Assembly: GCF_017591425.1 (NCBI RefSeq)
Contig: NW_024464918.1
Coordinates: 8,616,001-8,680,000 of the forward strand
Length of the DNA stretch: 64,000 nucleotides
From: Ochotona curzoniae
Lineage: Eukaryota > Chordata > Mammalia > Lagomorpha > Ochotonidae
Reading direction: 5' to 3'
Shown here in pieces: positions 37,080 to 49,237 of the stretch. The notes beneath the pieces were generated by a model. It searched no databases. It saw only the letters and a list, made by a program, of their open reading frames with translations, and was not told the origin of the DNA. Made by a program: the position numbers and the translations under genes. Each line of letters starts with the position of its first letter. The stretch's first letter is position 1.

Positions 37080-37150
37080 GGCACAGCAGGTTGGGCCACC
37101 ACCTGTGCACAAGCGTCTCCTATGAGCATCACCTCAAGTTATGGCTTCCC
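37080..37150 (+). mobile_element. Old CSINE head fragment
   Basis: 'ggcacagcaggttgggccac', 'cacctgtgcacaagcg' and 'atgagcatcacctcaagtta' match the head and B-box region of old C-repeats. The rest of the element is missing. Confidence 0.5.
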
Positions 37151-38654
37151 TGTTTCAGAATTAAAGGAAATAAATCTAGGTCCCTATCCCATAATGCCTG
37201 TACGTATATGTTAGAACCACTGCTATCACAAATTGTTTTATGAGTAATGTAATGGTCAACTTTTCCCGCACACCTCAATTATCTGAGCATTCAGGAAACC
37301 TATCAGCTTCCAAATATAACTGAGTCATGTCTACAAAGTAAAATGTACATAAAAATTAAAACTCTATTGTTTTTCTCTCTACAGCCACTTGAACAACATG
37401 CCAGAATGGCCGTCCTAGGAACATGGTGTAAATACCCATGGCAGGAACTGCTATTTTCTCAAATACACCCATGAACACTTGCATCTCCTGTACTGACATG
37501 GCATATAAACAGATGTCGAATTCCATCTAATGTAAGAATGAGATACCAGTGAAGAGATGGTGATGGCATCATTTTTAGACTGGGTGACATGCTTCTGTAG
37601 TACTGTCAACAAACATAAACTTTAATCTCCACAAAGAGAGTTTCTGTAAACGGTATGTCACATTAATGCCTTTATTTTGCATGGTTCTTTTCCCTGGAGA
37701 AATTCCTTTTACCTTTATTTCTTTACCACAATTGTAATTCATTTCTGACTGACACGCTGACAAATCTATTCCATTTCTTTATATTTTTGCACAGCCATTG
37801 ATTATTTCAACATATTTTAGCTCCCTATTTTTCCTTTCTAGAATAAATAGCATTCCCACTGTCTGCGGAGATGGCTTTGAATATATATTAAAGTTCAAGG
37901 GGAAGTACATGTCCCGTATATTAGGCTTGCCTTGTCTAATTTAAATTTGGCAGCTTGACTTTGGATAGCTGATTGGAATCTGTTCCTCATCACCAAAAAT
38001 GTCCTTTAGAATTTAAAATTCATAAGAATCAATGTAATGTGGTTTGAAGGCATATGTGTCCATAAATAACATGTAGATACCAATGGACTTTCACATTCAT
38101 GTTTTCAGATTAGACCAATCCAAAAAAATGTCAAAGAAGGACAGGCATTTTACTAACCCGCTAGGTAGTTAAGATATTCCCTTCCTCCACATCCCTTATT
38201 TTTTTTTTCCGCCATGTTCCTCAAGGCCATGTTATAGATCTTTATTTACCGTGAATTCTTGCTAATTTATGAGCATCGTTCTTTCTGTAGCTATTGCTAT
38301 TGTAACTCAATGTTTTACTTTCCTTCTTTCACATGGAGTTTTAAAGCATAATGAGATATGTTCAAAATGACTCTCTAGTTGCCGCAATGCATCTTTCACT
38401 TTTTCATCATTTTCAAGGGCAAGAACCTCAGTTTACTAAGAGACTGCACAGGTAGAGGCACAGAAGTGGTGCCTAACTCAAAGCTTCTGATTGACGAAAT
38501 TACCCATATTTCATGAAGATACAGATTTATACTGTCCTTTTTAATGTTCTATCCAAATAAAGACAAGCATGTTCCAGAGCAGGTCACCTAGATTTCCACT
38601 TTCCTGATGATTTGTTCAAGGCAAGGCAATTCATTCTCAAATTAGTTCCTTCCT
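37151..38654. other. Unassigned stretch
   Basis: About 1.5 kb. No gene or confident repeat. A weak MIR-like piece lies at 38430-38500. Confidence 0.4.
38430..38500 (+). mobile_element. Possible MIR fragment
   Basis: 'aacctcagtttactaagaga' and 'ctgcacaggtagaggcacag' vaguely follow the MIR core order. Weak. Confidence 0.25.
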
Positions 38655-38968
38655 GGGCCCGGCACTGTGGCCTAGTGGCTAAAGTTCTCGACTTGTACAT
38701 GCTAAGATCCCATATGGGTGCTGGTTCTAGTTCTAGCACCCTTGCTTGGCATCCAGCTCATTGCTTGTGGCCTGTAAAAGCAGTCAAAGGATGGGCCAGG
38801 GCCTTGAGACCCTGTACCCACGTGGGAGACCTGGAAGAAGCTCCTGGCTCCTGGCTTCAGATCATCTCAGCTCAGGTCATTGTGGTCACTCGGGGAGTGA
38901 ATCAGTGGATGGAAGATCTTACTCTCCAATGAATGAATGAATGAATGAATGAATGTCTTTCAAAAACA
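38655..38968 (+). mobile_element. Full-length young CSINE with TSD
   Basis: Head 'gggcccggcactgtggccta', 'gtggctaaagttctcgactt', 'gatcccatatgggtgctgg', 'gggagacctggaagaagctc', 'ctcggggagtgaatcagtgg', 'atggaagatcttactctcc', then a tail that expanded into (AATG)n. Flanks 'attagttccttcct' (38641-38654) and 'attggttccttttct' (38970-38984) form an imperfect target-site duplication. Confidence 0.9.
38928..38955 (+). repeat. (AATG)n microsatellite in SINE tail
   Basis: About six to seven AATG units replacing the usual A-rich tail of the SINE. Confidence 0.93.
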
Positions 38969-39044
38969 TATTGGTTCCTTTTCTGAAGGGTCACCCACTG
39001 TTTAACCAAAGTGAACTTACTGTAGTTCATCTATACATAATTAA

Positions 39045-39520
39045 TGTAAAATGGCCTCCAAAATGGTAATCCTCCATGTCCTCACTATTTTGGATTGTGC
39101 AGCTATAAATATAGGTTTGTAGTTCATTTTCTCATATGCAAAGCTCACTTCCTTTGGATATATTTGAGGAGAGAAATAGCTGGGTCATCCGTAAGTCAAT
39201 GTTCACTTGTCTGAGCTCTTTCCATACTGACTTCCACAGTGGTTGCACTAGCTTAGGCTTTTAGTAACAGTTGAGTAGGGTAATTTCGCCCCACATCCAC
39301 ACTGGTAGATGTACAAAAGCCAATCTCACTGAAGTCTGATGGGACCTCAGTGCTGTATTTATCTCTATTTCTGTAATAACTAGGGAGCCTGAGCATTTTT
39401 CATGTCTATCATCATTTGAATTTGTTCTTTTGAAAAAATGCCTGCTCATTCCCTTTGCCCACCTCTTAAAAGACTTGTTTGTTTTGCTGTCATTACATTT
39501 ATGAAGCTCTATGTAAATCC
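39045..39520 (-). mobile_element. L1 5' segment, inverted (late ORF2 region)
   Basis: The + strand carries the complement of late L1 ORF2: 'gattgtgcagctataaatat', 'cacttcctttggatatattt', 'agctctttccatactgactt', 'ccacagtggttgcactagct', 'gagcatttttcatgtctatc', 'attccctttgcccacctc'. At about 39520 the orientation flips and L1 continues in sense orientation, almost exactly where this inverted segment left off in the L1 map. This is the signature of a twin-primed insertion. No coding capacity. Confidence 0.85.
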
Positions 39521-39985
39521 TTACATAGATAAAGAAATTGGTGTATCTACTCCACGGAATACTACTCAGCCATTAAAAATAATGAAAATATCATATATTC
39601 TTTCTGATACAAGGCAATATTCACAAAAATACAAATAAGTAGACATGTAAATAAACCTGTATATGCATATATTCTCATAACTAAACTCTGCCTTGGAGAT
39701 TAGCATGCCAGGAATTGAAGATACACTGCAGTGGGCATCTCTACTTCTGTATAAGACTTCCAATTAGACTCTTAAATATACCTTGATAATATGATACTAG
39801 ATTCATATTTATTGCCTATTTCTACAATGCCATGATACACTTCAACAGCAGAGTGATGGACTTGTGACTGTTGCTGAAAGACTATACTCTTGTAATAATG
39901 GGGGGAATAGTAGGGTGGATTATGGGAGAATGTAGAGAGGAGAATCCTTAAACCTACAACATCATCATGCAAAAAAAAAATTGAA
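39521..39985 (+). mobile_element. L1 3' segment, sense, of an inverted insertion
   Basis: Continues L1 in plus sense: 'agataaagaaattggtgtat', 'ccacggaatactactcagcc', 'attaaaaataatgaaaatat', 'ctgatacaaggcaatattca', the shared 3' UTR 'gtgggcatctctacttctg', 'cagcagagtgatggacttgt', 'gaaagactatactcttgtaa', G-rich 'tggggggaatagtagggtgg', and an A-run at about 39970-39980. Confidence 0.85.
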
Positions 39986-40499
39986 AATGATATTCTTATT
40001 CAGGTTGTCAATTGATTAACAGTTTAAAAGATGTTCCAGTTCTCTTTCATGAAAAAGAAATCGGAAGAAAATTAAATAGCATTCATTTTACACAATGTTG
40101 AAGAAACGGTTGCTGTCACAAATAAGACAAAATTAGCTTTATAGTAAGTTTTACTTGATAAACTTTGAAAAAAAAAAGATTTGACAATTTTTCCCATGAT
40201 TTTTTAAAAACTGATGTTTCTGCTCCTTTAGAATAATATGATCTGAACTCATAACAAAAATGATTTTCTAATACCTGTGTAATTACAGAACTCTAAATGA
40301 TGCTCAGACTCTCATAAACCCAACAGTGGAGTTATTTACTGATTTCAACAATTTTGAAATTTTTTATTGTCATGTCCTCACATTATGATGGTAAATATGT
40401 CGTTTTTTTTTTATGCATTAGAATCCAACATGCAAAACTAGAAAGTACCAAATGATTAGGTAACATTTTACAGTGACGCACCATGCTGATGACCATTCT
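39986..40499. other. No identified feature
   Basis: AT-rich spacer with short A and T runs. Nothing assigned. Confidence 0.4.
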
Positions 40500-40825
40500 A
40501 AACTAAGTAAGCACGTCAGAGGCCACATGAAGTCACCTGCAGTGCTGGCATTTCTAATGGGCACCTCTGTGAATCCTGGCTGTGGCACAATCGATCCAGC
40601 TCTCTCTAATGTGCCTGGGAAGGCAGTGGAGGATGGTGTGGGTCCTTGGGAATCTACACCTAGTGGGAGACCCGGTGCTCCTGTCTCTTGGCTGTGGACC
40701 AGCTCAGTTACAGCCATTGCAGCCACAAGGGGAGTGAATCAATGGATGAAATATTTGTCTTTGTCTCTCCCTTTCTTTCTATAATTCTGCTTTTCAATAG
40801 ATAAACAGATCTTTTAAACAATTAA
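40500..40825 (+). mobile_element. Old CSINE, near full-length
   Basis: 'cagtgctggcatttctaatg', 'gaatcctggctgtggcacaa', 'tgtgcctgggaaggcagtgg', 'gggagacccggtgctcctg', 'ggggagtgaatcaatggatg' and tail 'aatagataaacagatctttt'. An older subfamily. Frames on both strands inside it are artefacts. Confidence 0.8.
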
Positions 40826-43171
40826 GTGACATGCTATATTACTAAAGATCTTGTAACATGATTCTTAGTTATTTCTAAGTGTTACATTGTGTGTTGTGTG
40901 TTTCAGTTTTCTGGCATGCCTCCCTCCAAAAAGAAGAAAAGAAAGCCAAACATTTCTAATTAGTATCCAACTATTTCATGATATCCCTTTATTCATATTG
41001 CAGGGCAACAAGTGTTACATTTATTCTAAATTTCCAAGAAACTTTTTCAATTTTTTCTTAGACATACTCCTTTAGTTTTGAAACAATAACTGACATATTA
41101 TTTCTCTCATTCTATTTAATCTTTTCAACGTTTACTTTCCTTGAACAATGAATAGGTGTTAAGTAAGACAATAAAACACTACAACATGAGTACTATAAAA
41201 TGGCCATCTTACTCTCTTTTGCCCAAAATTCAAGCAGGCGTGTATTATTTACCAAATCAAGACATAGATAATCCTTTTATTCCATCTATGTAAGTGTTAG
41301 GCAGCACCATAATTGCTAGGTTTTAATATCCTATAACTCTACTGTAGCTAATGGACATACTCTTCTCGGAAATCGAATGGGAAAGATTCCTGTAGAGTGT
41401 ACCATTTCCAGACAATGTTCTCTCTTAATTTTTTAATGCAACTATTATTGTGATTTATAATTGCCTTGAAGGTTCTTCGTTATCTTTTCAGGATACGTTC
41501 GTTGTTATTAGTGGGATGCTTAACTTTTCAGAAGGGATGTTTCCTGAACACATTTAGCAATGAAGAACTTTTCTGAAAAGGTGTGCACACTTCATTTTTT
41601 TCAATATATCATATTTGCAGGTGTAAATTTTAAACAGCCCCCACATCTATACATTTTTAGCTCAGAGCGATACCAAACTTCAGAGTAGGTTTTCATCAAT
41701 GGGTTTAATACTAAATATCATATACCCATCATTTTACATGTCCCAATTGTAAACTTGTTTTTACTACATTTTATTCATAAGACAGACACTGACAAATAGC
41801 TGCACATTTTTTATAATCCTAAACTGATTATTTTTGCTAATGATTTTAAGTTTGGTGATGGTATAACATGACTTTTCTATAACTGCTGTAACTAACCTAC
41901 TGAGGAATGACTAGTAGTTGACTGAGAGAAAGCAGAGCTAACTCATTAACAGAAGAAACATATTCAAAATACACTCGTGCTACAGCCTGACAACATCTTT
42001 TATGCGGAAAATTCAGCAGACGGAAGGTCTCTAATGGAGTATGTCTACAGGATCTATTATCCAAGACTCTGCAAGGAGCTTGCTATGAGTATGTTTCAGC
42101 TTGTAGCACACATCCTGGGAATAGTGTATGAACAAATCTGTAGCACATGAATTATATATGTCTCTTGGTAGCATATTAGCAAAGTAATTTTAAGACATAA
42201 TTTCAATAAATTCTTACTCTTATTCTTTTCAGAATTCCTCAAAAGGCAGTTTTGGTGATAGTGAAATTTTGGACATTACTTTTCATCTATCTAATAAATA
42301 AATACAAAAAAAATTAGCACAAAGAAATACGTTGATCAAAATAAAGTATCAGATTGGAAGCAAATACTTATTTAGACTAAAGGAACAAACAGCAGATTTA
42401 GAGACTGTGAAAAAAAAGTTTTGACTAGAAATTAGAATGTAACTCTGTCACTCTTGATGCAGTGGATCCAGAATCACTTCAAGGACAACGCAGGAAGATC
42501 CTGCTTGGCAGAAAAAGGTGCACTATCTTCAACAAAAGCTGCTCTGGGATATGAAAAAAAAGGTATGTGTGTGTGGGGTAGGATTAAGTTTCCAGTGCCT
42601 AACAGAAAAAATTCTGTTAAGAAATAGGAAAGAAAAAAGAACAGACTTCACAGACAGGAGGAAGGACGACAGATACACTGTTGCAACCAGCCATGCATCA
42701 CAGTCAACTGTGGGCTGTGAGCAGCCATTTTACCACTTACAGGTAGGAAGAAATGGCTGTGAACCCAGCTGCTCAAAGTTTCAGCTGAGAAGGAATTCCA
42801 GAGTAATCCATTTCCCATTTACATCAGTCTGGAGCAACTCTGGACTTAGGGCAGGAAGGACCACATGATTCTTTCCTCTCCTGGACTCGCAGAGTGCCAT
42901 TCTTGGTATCAACATTGCACCTTTGTTTTCCTACCAGCATCATAGGGTAACGTGTGGGGCAAAGGACAGATTCCCTGCATCCTACATTGTGAGGTTTTGG
43001 GTCATAGCCCCAGAAACAGGTGCACACGCTTTATGTGACCAAGGCAGATTCACCTTATCTTCTGGATACTAACACCAGAAGCAGCCCATTAAAAACTATG
43101 CCTACACCTTGAGATACATGGGTATTGGTTGCACTACTCCTTGTAACATCAGGACTGTAAAAATCAATCTA
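40826..43171. other. Long unassigned stretch
   Basis: About 2.3 kb. The part at 42440-43130 is less AT-rich and has a 116-codon frame (42518-42868) without recognisable domains. A 'aaaaggtatgtgtgtg' site near 42555 looks like a splice donor by chance. I cannot support an exon. Confidence 0.4.
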
Positions 43172-43205
43172 ACAAACAAACAAACAACAACAACAACAAC
43201 AAAAA
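43172..43205. repeat. (CAAA)n(CAA)n microsatellite
   Basis: About three CAAA units followed by five to six CAA units and an A run, at the upstream edge of the L1 remnant. Confidence 0.85.
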
Positions 43206-45130
43206 ACATTTCCAGTGATGATTTTCTTTAAAAGTGAATGGAAAATATAAAGTAATTTCCAGATAAGCAAAAATTGAGAGAATTTTGTAGCATTGGACCA
43301 TCTTATAAGAGTTTCTGAAAGATATCTTGCATAAGCAGCAAATATGAAAATGTGTAACACCACAAAATTCAGTAACTCAGTAACAGAAAAGGAGAATCGT
43401 TGTCCATTCAATAGCAGGAGAGGTCTAAGATCTTATCTAAAAATATTAACCTGGAAATTAAATAGATTAAATTCTCCCACCAAAAGATTTAGTTTTGCTG
43501 AGTGCATAAAAAATACCACAATCCCACTATATGCTGCGTGTAAGAAACTTAGAGACAAAGATATCCACAGATTGAAAGCAAAGAGTTAGAAAGAGATAAA
43601 ACAGGATAATGACAATCAAAAGTGAGCAGGCAGAACTATCTAATATTAAGTAAAACTGACTTTAAATAAGAAACAATAAAAAGAGATAGACATTAAATAT
43701 ACTTGTACAAAACATCAGAGCACTCCTTTATAATATGTATATTTATGTACATATACATATATGTATATATGTACATATAATATATAAACTATATATTATA
43801 TGTATTATATATATATTATATGTATGTATAATATAATATTATATATAATATAATCTTAATATATTAAGAAAACCACTAGACCTAAAGGGGAAGATAAACT
43901 TCAAAATAGTAATTCTGGATGACTTTGATACCTCATTCTCATCTTTGACCAGATCATCCAGACAAAAAAATTCCATAAAAATCTATCGCAGCTCAGAGAC
44001 ACTGTTAAGCATATGGACATAACCCACCTTTTCACAACATTTCATCCCACTGTCACAGAACACACCTTCTTGTCGTTGCCACTGGGATGTCTCCACACAT
44101 TTAAAACAAATGACATTCTACAATATTTAATCAGACAATACAATAATCAAATTAGAAACTGTCAAGAACAATCGGACACTCATAACGACTAGTAAAATAA
44201 ACATTTTGCTACGGACTGATCCACAGACCACTGAAGAAATAAAGCACAACATAAAAAAATTCTGGAATAAATTAAAATGAATACAAACTATGTACAAAAC
44301 AAAAAGCTTCTAGGTAGGTAAACAGAAAAGATAAGCTCATCACCAGAGTTACAGAGAAAAATAAGAGAAAAATCAAATTTAAAAAATTAGAGATGAAAAA
44401 GGAGACACTACAACTGGATTCACTGAAATACAAAAAATAATAAATCATTATGAAAAAACTATATTCTACTAAATTTGAAAACTTTTCAACAGAAGGATAA
44501 ATTTATTGATTTATATAACCCACCGAGATTAAATCAAGGAGATTCAGATAACTCGAATAAATTCATAACCAAGCAAAGACACTTAGGCAGCAATCAAAAA
44601 CCTTCCATCCAGGGAAGACGGAGAACAGCAAATGTTAATGGGAATGCGAGGAGTGTAGCTGCTGTAGAAACGAGTGTGGATGCTTCTTAAAAACTAGAAA
44701 TGTTCTTGTTTTATGATCTAGAAATCTCTTTACTGGGTACATATCCAAAATATATGAACACAGCATATCAGAGGTATGGGCACCATTTTGTTTACACCAA
44801 TACTACTCACATAGCCAGAACTCTGAATCAACAAATATTATGCAGTCATAAAAAAGATGAAATTCAACCATTTGCCATAAAATAGACTCAACTGATAAGT
44901 AAAATACACCAAACCCAGAAGGAAAGATACGGTATGTTCTCCCTTGTATATGAGAGCTAAAATTTACAAACAACTAAATTAAAGAGAAAAGGACATGTGT
45001 GTATGGCAGTGCTGATACAAGCATAGTCTTGTAAAACTTTTTATATCCTAGCCAAAGGATAAGAATTTTATACTACTATAGTTTTAACTACATGTAATTA
45101 CTCGAAAATTTACTGTACAAAGGAGAAATG
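43206..45130 (+). mobile_element. Old L1 (L1M-type) remnant: ORF2 to 3' end
   Basis: Sense L1 blocks in order: 'tttccagataagcaaaaatt', 'agattaaattctcccaccaa', 'ctatatgctgcgtgtaagaa', 'gattgaaagcaaagagttag', (AT tract), 'ctggatgactttgatacctc', 'aatcaaattagaaactgtc', 'ggattcactgaaatacaaaa', 'agattaaatcaaggagattc', then a jump over most of the reverse-transcriptase region to 'gttaatgggaatgcgagga', 'actgggtacatatccaaaat', 'atgttctcccttgtatatga'. The reading frame is broken many times and there is a large internal deletion near 44620, so no protein is made. Small frames here are fragments of ORF2. Confidence 0.82.
43735..43862. repeat. AT-rich palindromic tract inside L1
   Basis: About 125 bases of TATG, TACA, TATA and AATATA steps with nested palindromes such as 'tacatatatgta'. 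It splits ORF2-derived sequence and probably grew from a short AT-rich site in it. Confidence 0.88.
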
Positions 45131-45184
45131 GGCATTTTCTCTTGCAATCACTGTTTATAGCAGTTGTCTATATTCCAATTAAAC

Positions 45185-45232
45185 AAGGATCTTTCTCAGC
45201 GAAGTACTAAGGATCTTTCTCAGCGAAGTACG
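45185..45232. repeat. 24-base tandem duplication
   Basis: Two head-to-tail copies of a 24-base unit beginning 'aaggatctttctcagcgaag', at 45185-45208 and 45209-45232, differing only at the last base. The high identity suggests a recent local duplication. Confidence 0.97.
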
Positions 45233-47935
45233 AAGCATTTATACCATCAAGTAAATGTAACATATATTATCTCAAGAACTATAAAAAGTCCAGAAATAAC
45301 AGGAGAAAGAAGCAGTGAGGGAAGGAGAGAAGGGTGACATGGAGGAAGGCAGAAATCATCCATAGATTCCTCGATTTTTTTTTCTTTAAATCACAATGAA
45401 TCTGGTAAAACTTAGGAAAAATTTTAAATGTAAAAAGAAATAAAAATATCACTGAGAGAAGAGTCCATGTGTTACTTCCAGAATTCTACAAAAAGCACAA
45501 AGGGATCACATAAACTGGCACATACTTGTGAGAATTGGGACAAACAATGACTTTCGTGGAAAATCAAGCACTAGTGTTATGGCTATGAAAACAGAAATTA
45601 ACAAGAAAGGACAGTCAATAAAGTGAACAAAACAAGCCAAAATACCCAAAAATTAAAGTTTCAGACTCCAGATTTAAATATTTTTCTACAAGAGGATGCA
45701 AGGTGTTATGTACTTGAAACAGCACTAGATATTGCAGCAGCTGGCAGCAATTTTTAACTTTGTTGCAGAAGTCAGCATAGTATTAATCTATTAAGTGTAA
45801 AACAAGAGCAGACCACCATTGTCTACATTCTAACAAAAAGCCATTGTAAGAAAGTATAAATGACTGTAGAAGAAATACATTAAAAAAAAAAAAACAGAAA
45901 ACAGCTAAGATATGCCAGCAAACTGTTTTGCTGATTTTTATCAAAGAGGGGGTAAACATTAAGTAGCAGACAGCGATGGAAAGAAGATATTAACATGAGC
46001 TAATCAAACACTGAAAAAATCCAAGGCTGTATTGTTATCAATCTCCCAAACTTTCTAGGTTATTAGGTTCATAGGATAAACTCTATATTCATATGGCAAT
46101 TTACAAGGGTACCAAAAAATCAGACATCTACATATATAAACATTAATTTTATATATCATAAATCTAGCATTACATTCACAATTTTGGTTAACTAATGTTG
46201 AAATTCAAATCACAAATATATCTAAACAAAAAGTTCTATACTTCTTTTTAGCCCCACAACTTTCATATTAATTTTGTAGACACTCTTGGCACTTACTCCA
46301 AGTTAATTACTTGTGGTAGCCATGCCTCAATGTTGGCCACCCATGCTACATATTTTATAAGACACTGCTTAATTTACAGTTTTGCTTGATCCTGCTGTTG
46401 TGTTCAAAGACATAAATGAAACATTACGTTAACTCCCTTAAACCCATTGTGGATACTAAAATCTTTATAAATTGGCAATGCCTTACATCACTTGAAGTTT
46501 CAGAAACACAAGTGCCAGGTGCTTTTAGTTAAAACATCCAAAACTGGGCCAAAATTCTCCAACATAAATTTCCTTGGCTCCATGTGGATATCATAACACA
46601 TAGAGGCTAATACCATCACTGACCAAAACCAGACACAGAAATACAACCATTGTGTAAAGAAAATTCTGCTTTCAATATTTCAATATGTCTAAAGTTAGGC
46701 TGCTTATGTCTTGTATTAATTTTCCGAACAATTCAGGTTCTTACATCACTTGCTTTTAGTTTCTACATCTTCCTTTGCCATCTCAACACACTCCACAGAC
46801 AAAAGAGTATCTCATTCACACTCCTTTTAAGGGTATGCCCTTGTGCACATCTTGGCTGAGTTACTGTTTCAATGTAGGTCCTTTCTGTGGGTCCCTTTTT
46901 GAAGCATTTAAATCCTCCTTCAACTGTCATCACATGCAATGCTCACCATCCCTTTGTATAACTAATTTGTACCATTTGAAAGCAGGCCAAGTGTTTTGCA
47001 TTTGGTGACTTAAGATGAAATAAATCATAAATTATTAAAAACTTTTTCCACCATGGATTATGTAGACACCTCACAGTCTTAGAGTTTTGGGGTTTCTGGG
47101 GAGAAGAGAGAAAACATGTGGATTAGGGGAGTAAAGATTTTAGAAACAAGAAATGTGTGTGTGCAGATATACTTCCATGCACAAGGAAAAAGACAGCTGA
47201 GTGAATGCAAGGTATAGAAAGGAGTTGTAGAGTTGTATGGAAAAAAAAGTTCCAGAAAAATATTCCCTGTAGCAGCAGGAACCTATGGAAAAACTTAGAA
47301 GTTCTGTAAAAAAAAATAATAATAACATGTTGAGATGAAGGGCCTATTAAGTAATTAACCCTGTTATCAGTATTGCTATGTAGGTCATTGGGAGACTTGT
47401 AGTTATTCATGAAGCAGAAAAGGAAAAAAATAATAACAGACATTCTGGCTTGAAAGCCTATATCCCATGAGGATTTGCAGAAATCTCATGAAAAAAAAAA
47501 GGTATTTCATAGACCAGGGAGTTGTAGTTAGGAACTTAATGAAAAGTTCTGGAATGCAACAAGAACAGCTTAAATTTAAGGCGTGCATCTAGAATTGATA
47601 CTGTGTACACAGTTCCTACTCCAAAATTTAAAGTAAGGTGCATGTAATGAGCCAAGCACAACACATATGTAATGATAGGGTCTGTGGCATCATGGCGTCT
47701 CCTAACACTTCCAAATGAGTCTGTCCTTCCTAAATTTCATGATATTTGAGTCCTGTGAAAATATGTGCTTCGTGTTACAGGGTCATTAAATTTCCAAAGA
47801 GAATTTCAAAATCTGAATGTTTAGGTTTAATTCTCCCCTTCATAAGAACACCGTGGTCCTCATTGATCTGGGAATATCCACGGGTGTTGTAAGCCCTGCC
47901 ATTTGCACTAGCTGAAATGTTACTTTTCCATTCAA

Positions 47936-47956
47936 CCAATCAAAACATTATATAAG
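47936..47956 (+). promoter_or_regulatory. CCAAT plus TATA-like pair (candidate only)
   Basis: 'ccaat' at 47936-47940 is followed by 'tatataag' at 47949-47956. The spacing between the two boxes is unusually short and no gene lies downstream. It may be the relic U3 promoter of an unrecognised LTR or chance. Confidence 0.2.
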
Positions 47957-48419
47957 TCAGCTGTTTTTCAGCTTGTAAGTAACACGAACACAAAATGTCC
48001 AGTTTCCCTTTCTTTGAGGTATGATACTATCCTTATAACTCAGTGTTGGATTTCATATATCCATATTTCGCAAAGCTTATTGGGGAAGCTGACAGAGTAA
48101 GAAGTAGGTAAGTGTTCTCTGTACAGTAGATTGACCTCTTCCAAAAGCACAGAAGCTGAAGGAGTCGTATTCCACAGCAGTTTCCTAATAACTACCACCT
48201 GATATTTCACAGACCTACCGTTGTGCCAACCCCAAGTAACAACCTGCTCTAAGTGACACTTGGAAACACAGATCTTGCTATATTTTGAGTATTAGACATT
48301 CCACTCAAGAATTTAGTGCTAAAAGTCTGCAAGGGTAGGAAAGAGACTAAAAAATGAACTCTGCTATAGTATTTGAGAGGGAAGAATCTGGAAAGAGAGT
48401 AGATTATATAGTGTTCTAT

Positions 48420-48640
48420 GGCTGACTTCCCATGAATGAATCCCAGTGGTTTTGAGATATAAACAGCCAAGCACATGCATGCCCTCTCTTGCTGCACGAT
48501 GCTCTGCATCCCAGAAAGAAGGTCACTGCCAGACAAGACCCTCAGCTCATTCTCTTGCATACCTGCAGAGGCTCAAATAAACAACTTTCCTTCACAAAGT
48601 TAGGCTGCCTCAATACTTCACTCTAGTTGCAAAATACTAA
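48420..48640 (+). mobile_element. Possible MaLR (MST/THE-like) LTR 3' part
   Basis: 'gccctctcttgctgcacgat', 'aaggtcactgccagacaaga', 'gcagaggctcaaataaacaa' and 'ctttccttcacaaagttagg' roughly follow the 3' half of MaLR LTRs (ctctcttgcc..., gaaataaac..., ctttc...). The 5' part is not identified. Confidence 0.4.
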
Positions 48641-49237
48641 CATAGACCTTTCCTGACTCTTCACTAGCCCATCTTGAAATTCTATTACTTTCCAAGAGAA
48701 GAACAGAAGCAACGGGGTGAATGAACACAAATCAATTTGTCTGTACAGATGGTACTAGAGTGAAGATAACTCTACAGCCTTTGCTTCTTTCTCACATCCA
48801 TTAAAATTCCTCAGTATAATGAAAATAATCCATCAGATCAAGCAATATCACTTTCTCTCCTCAATCTGGTAGCAGCTAAAAGCAGCGATGGGATTCAAAA
48901 CCATTTCTTAAATATTTAGACACCTACCCAAATGTTTTAAAACATTAGTTTTCAATCATAAAGCATGTAAACATACAGAAAAATAAAAATGGTCGGTATT
49001 ACTGATACTCATGTGCTCACCAGCTATATTTTTCAATGGAAAATTTAATACACAAAATCCCAGAAAGTAGCTGAGTTGTGTAAAGATGAAGAAAGACAAA
49101 GAAGTGCACTCCTTATTGTAACACAAATACTCCCGCAACTCCAGAGTTCCTCCAAGTGAGGAACTGGCACCATACAGTATGACAATGATAACCAAGGGTG
49201 AAGAAATAACTATGTTAAGTTTATTAGAACTTACAGG
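48641..49237. other. No identified feature
   Basis: AT-rich sequence, nothing assigned. Confidence 0.4.

Larger units (their letters stand above)
45131..48419. other. Long unassigned stretch
   Basis: About 3.3 kb. Apart from a 24-base tandem duplication (45185-45232) and a CCAAT/TATA-like pair near 47936-47956 I recognise nothing. Several minus-strand frames at 47123-47588 overlap each other, are hydrophobic through AT-rich composition, and lack motifs. Confidence 0.4.

Noticed and set aside
42485..42560. Possible exon ending at a GTATGT donor-like site
   Set aside because: No convincing acceptor, conserved frame or partner exon. Donor-like sites are frequent by chance.
43172..43205. Repeated units that might suggest a CRISPR-like array
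   Set aside because: They are simple CAAA/CAA microsatellites with no spacers, in a vertebrate genome.
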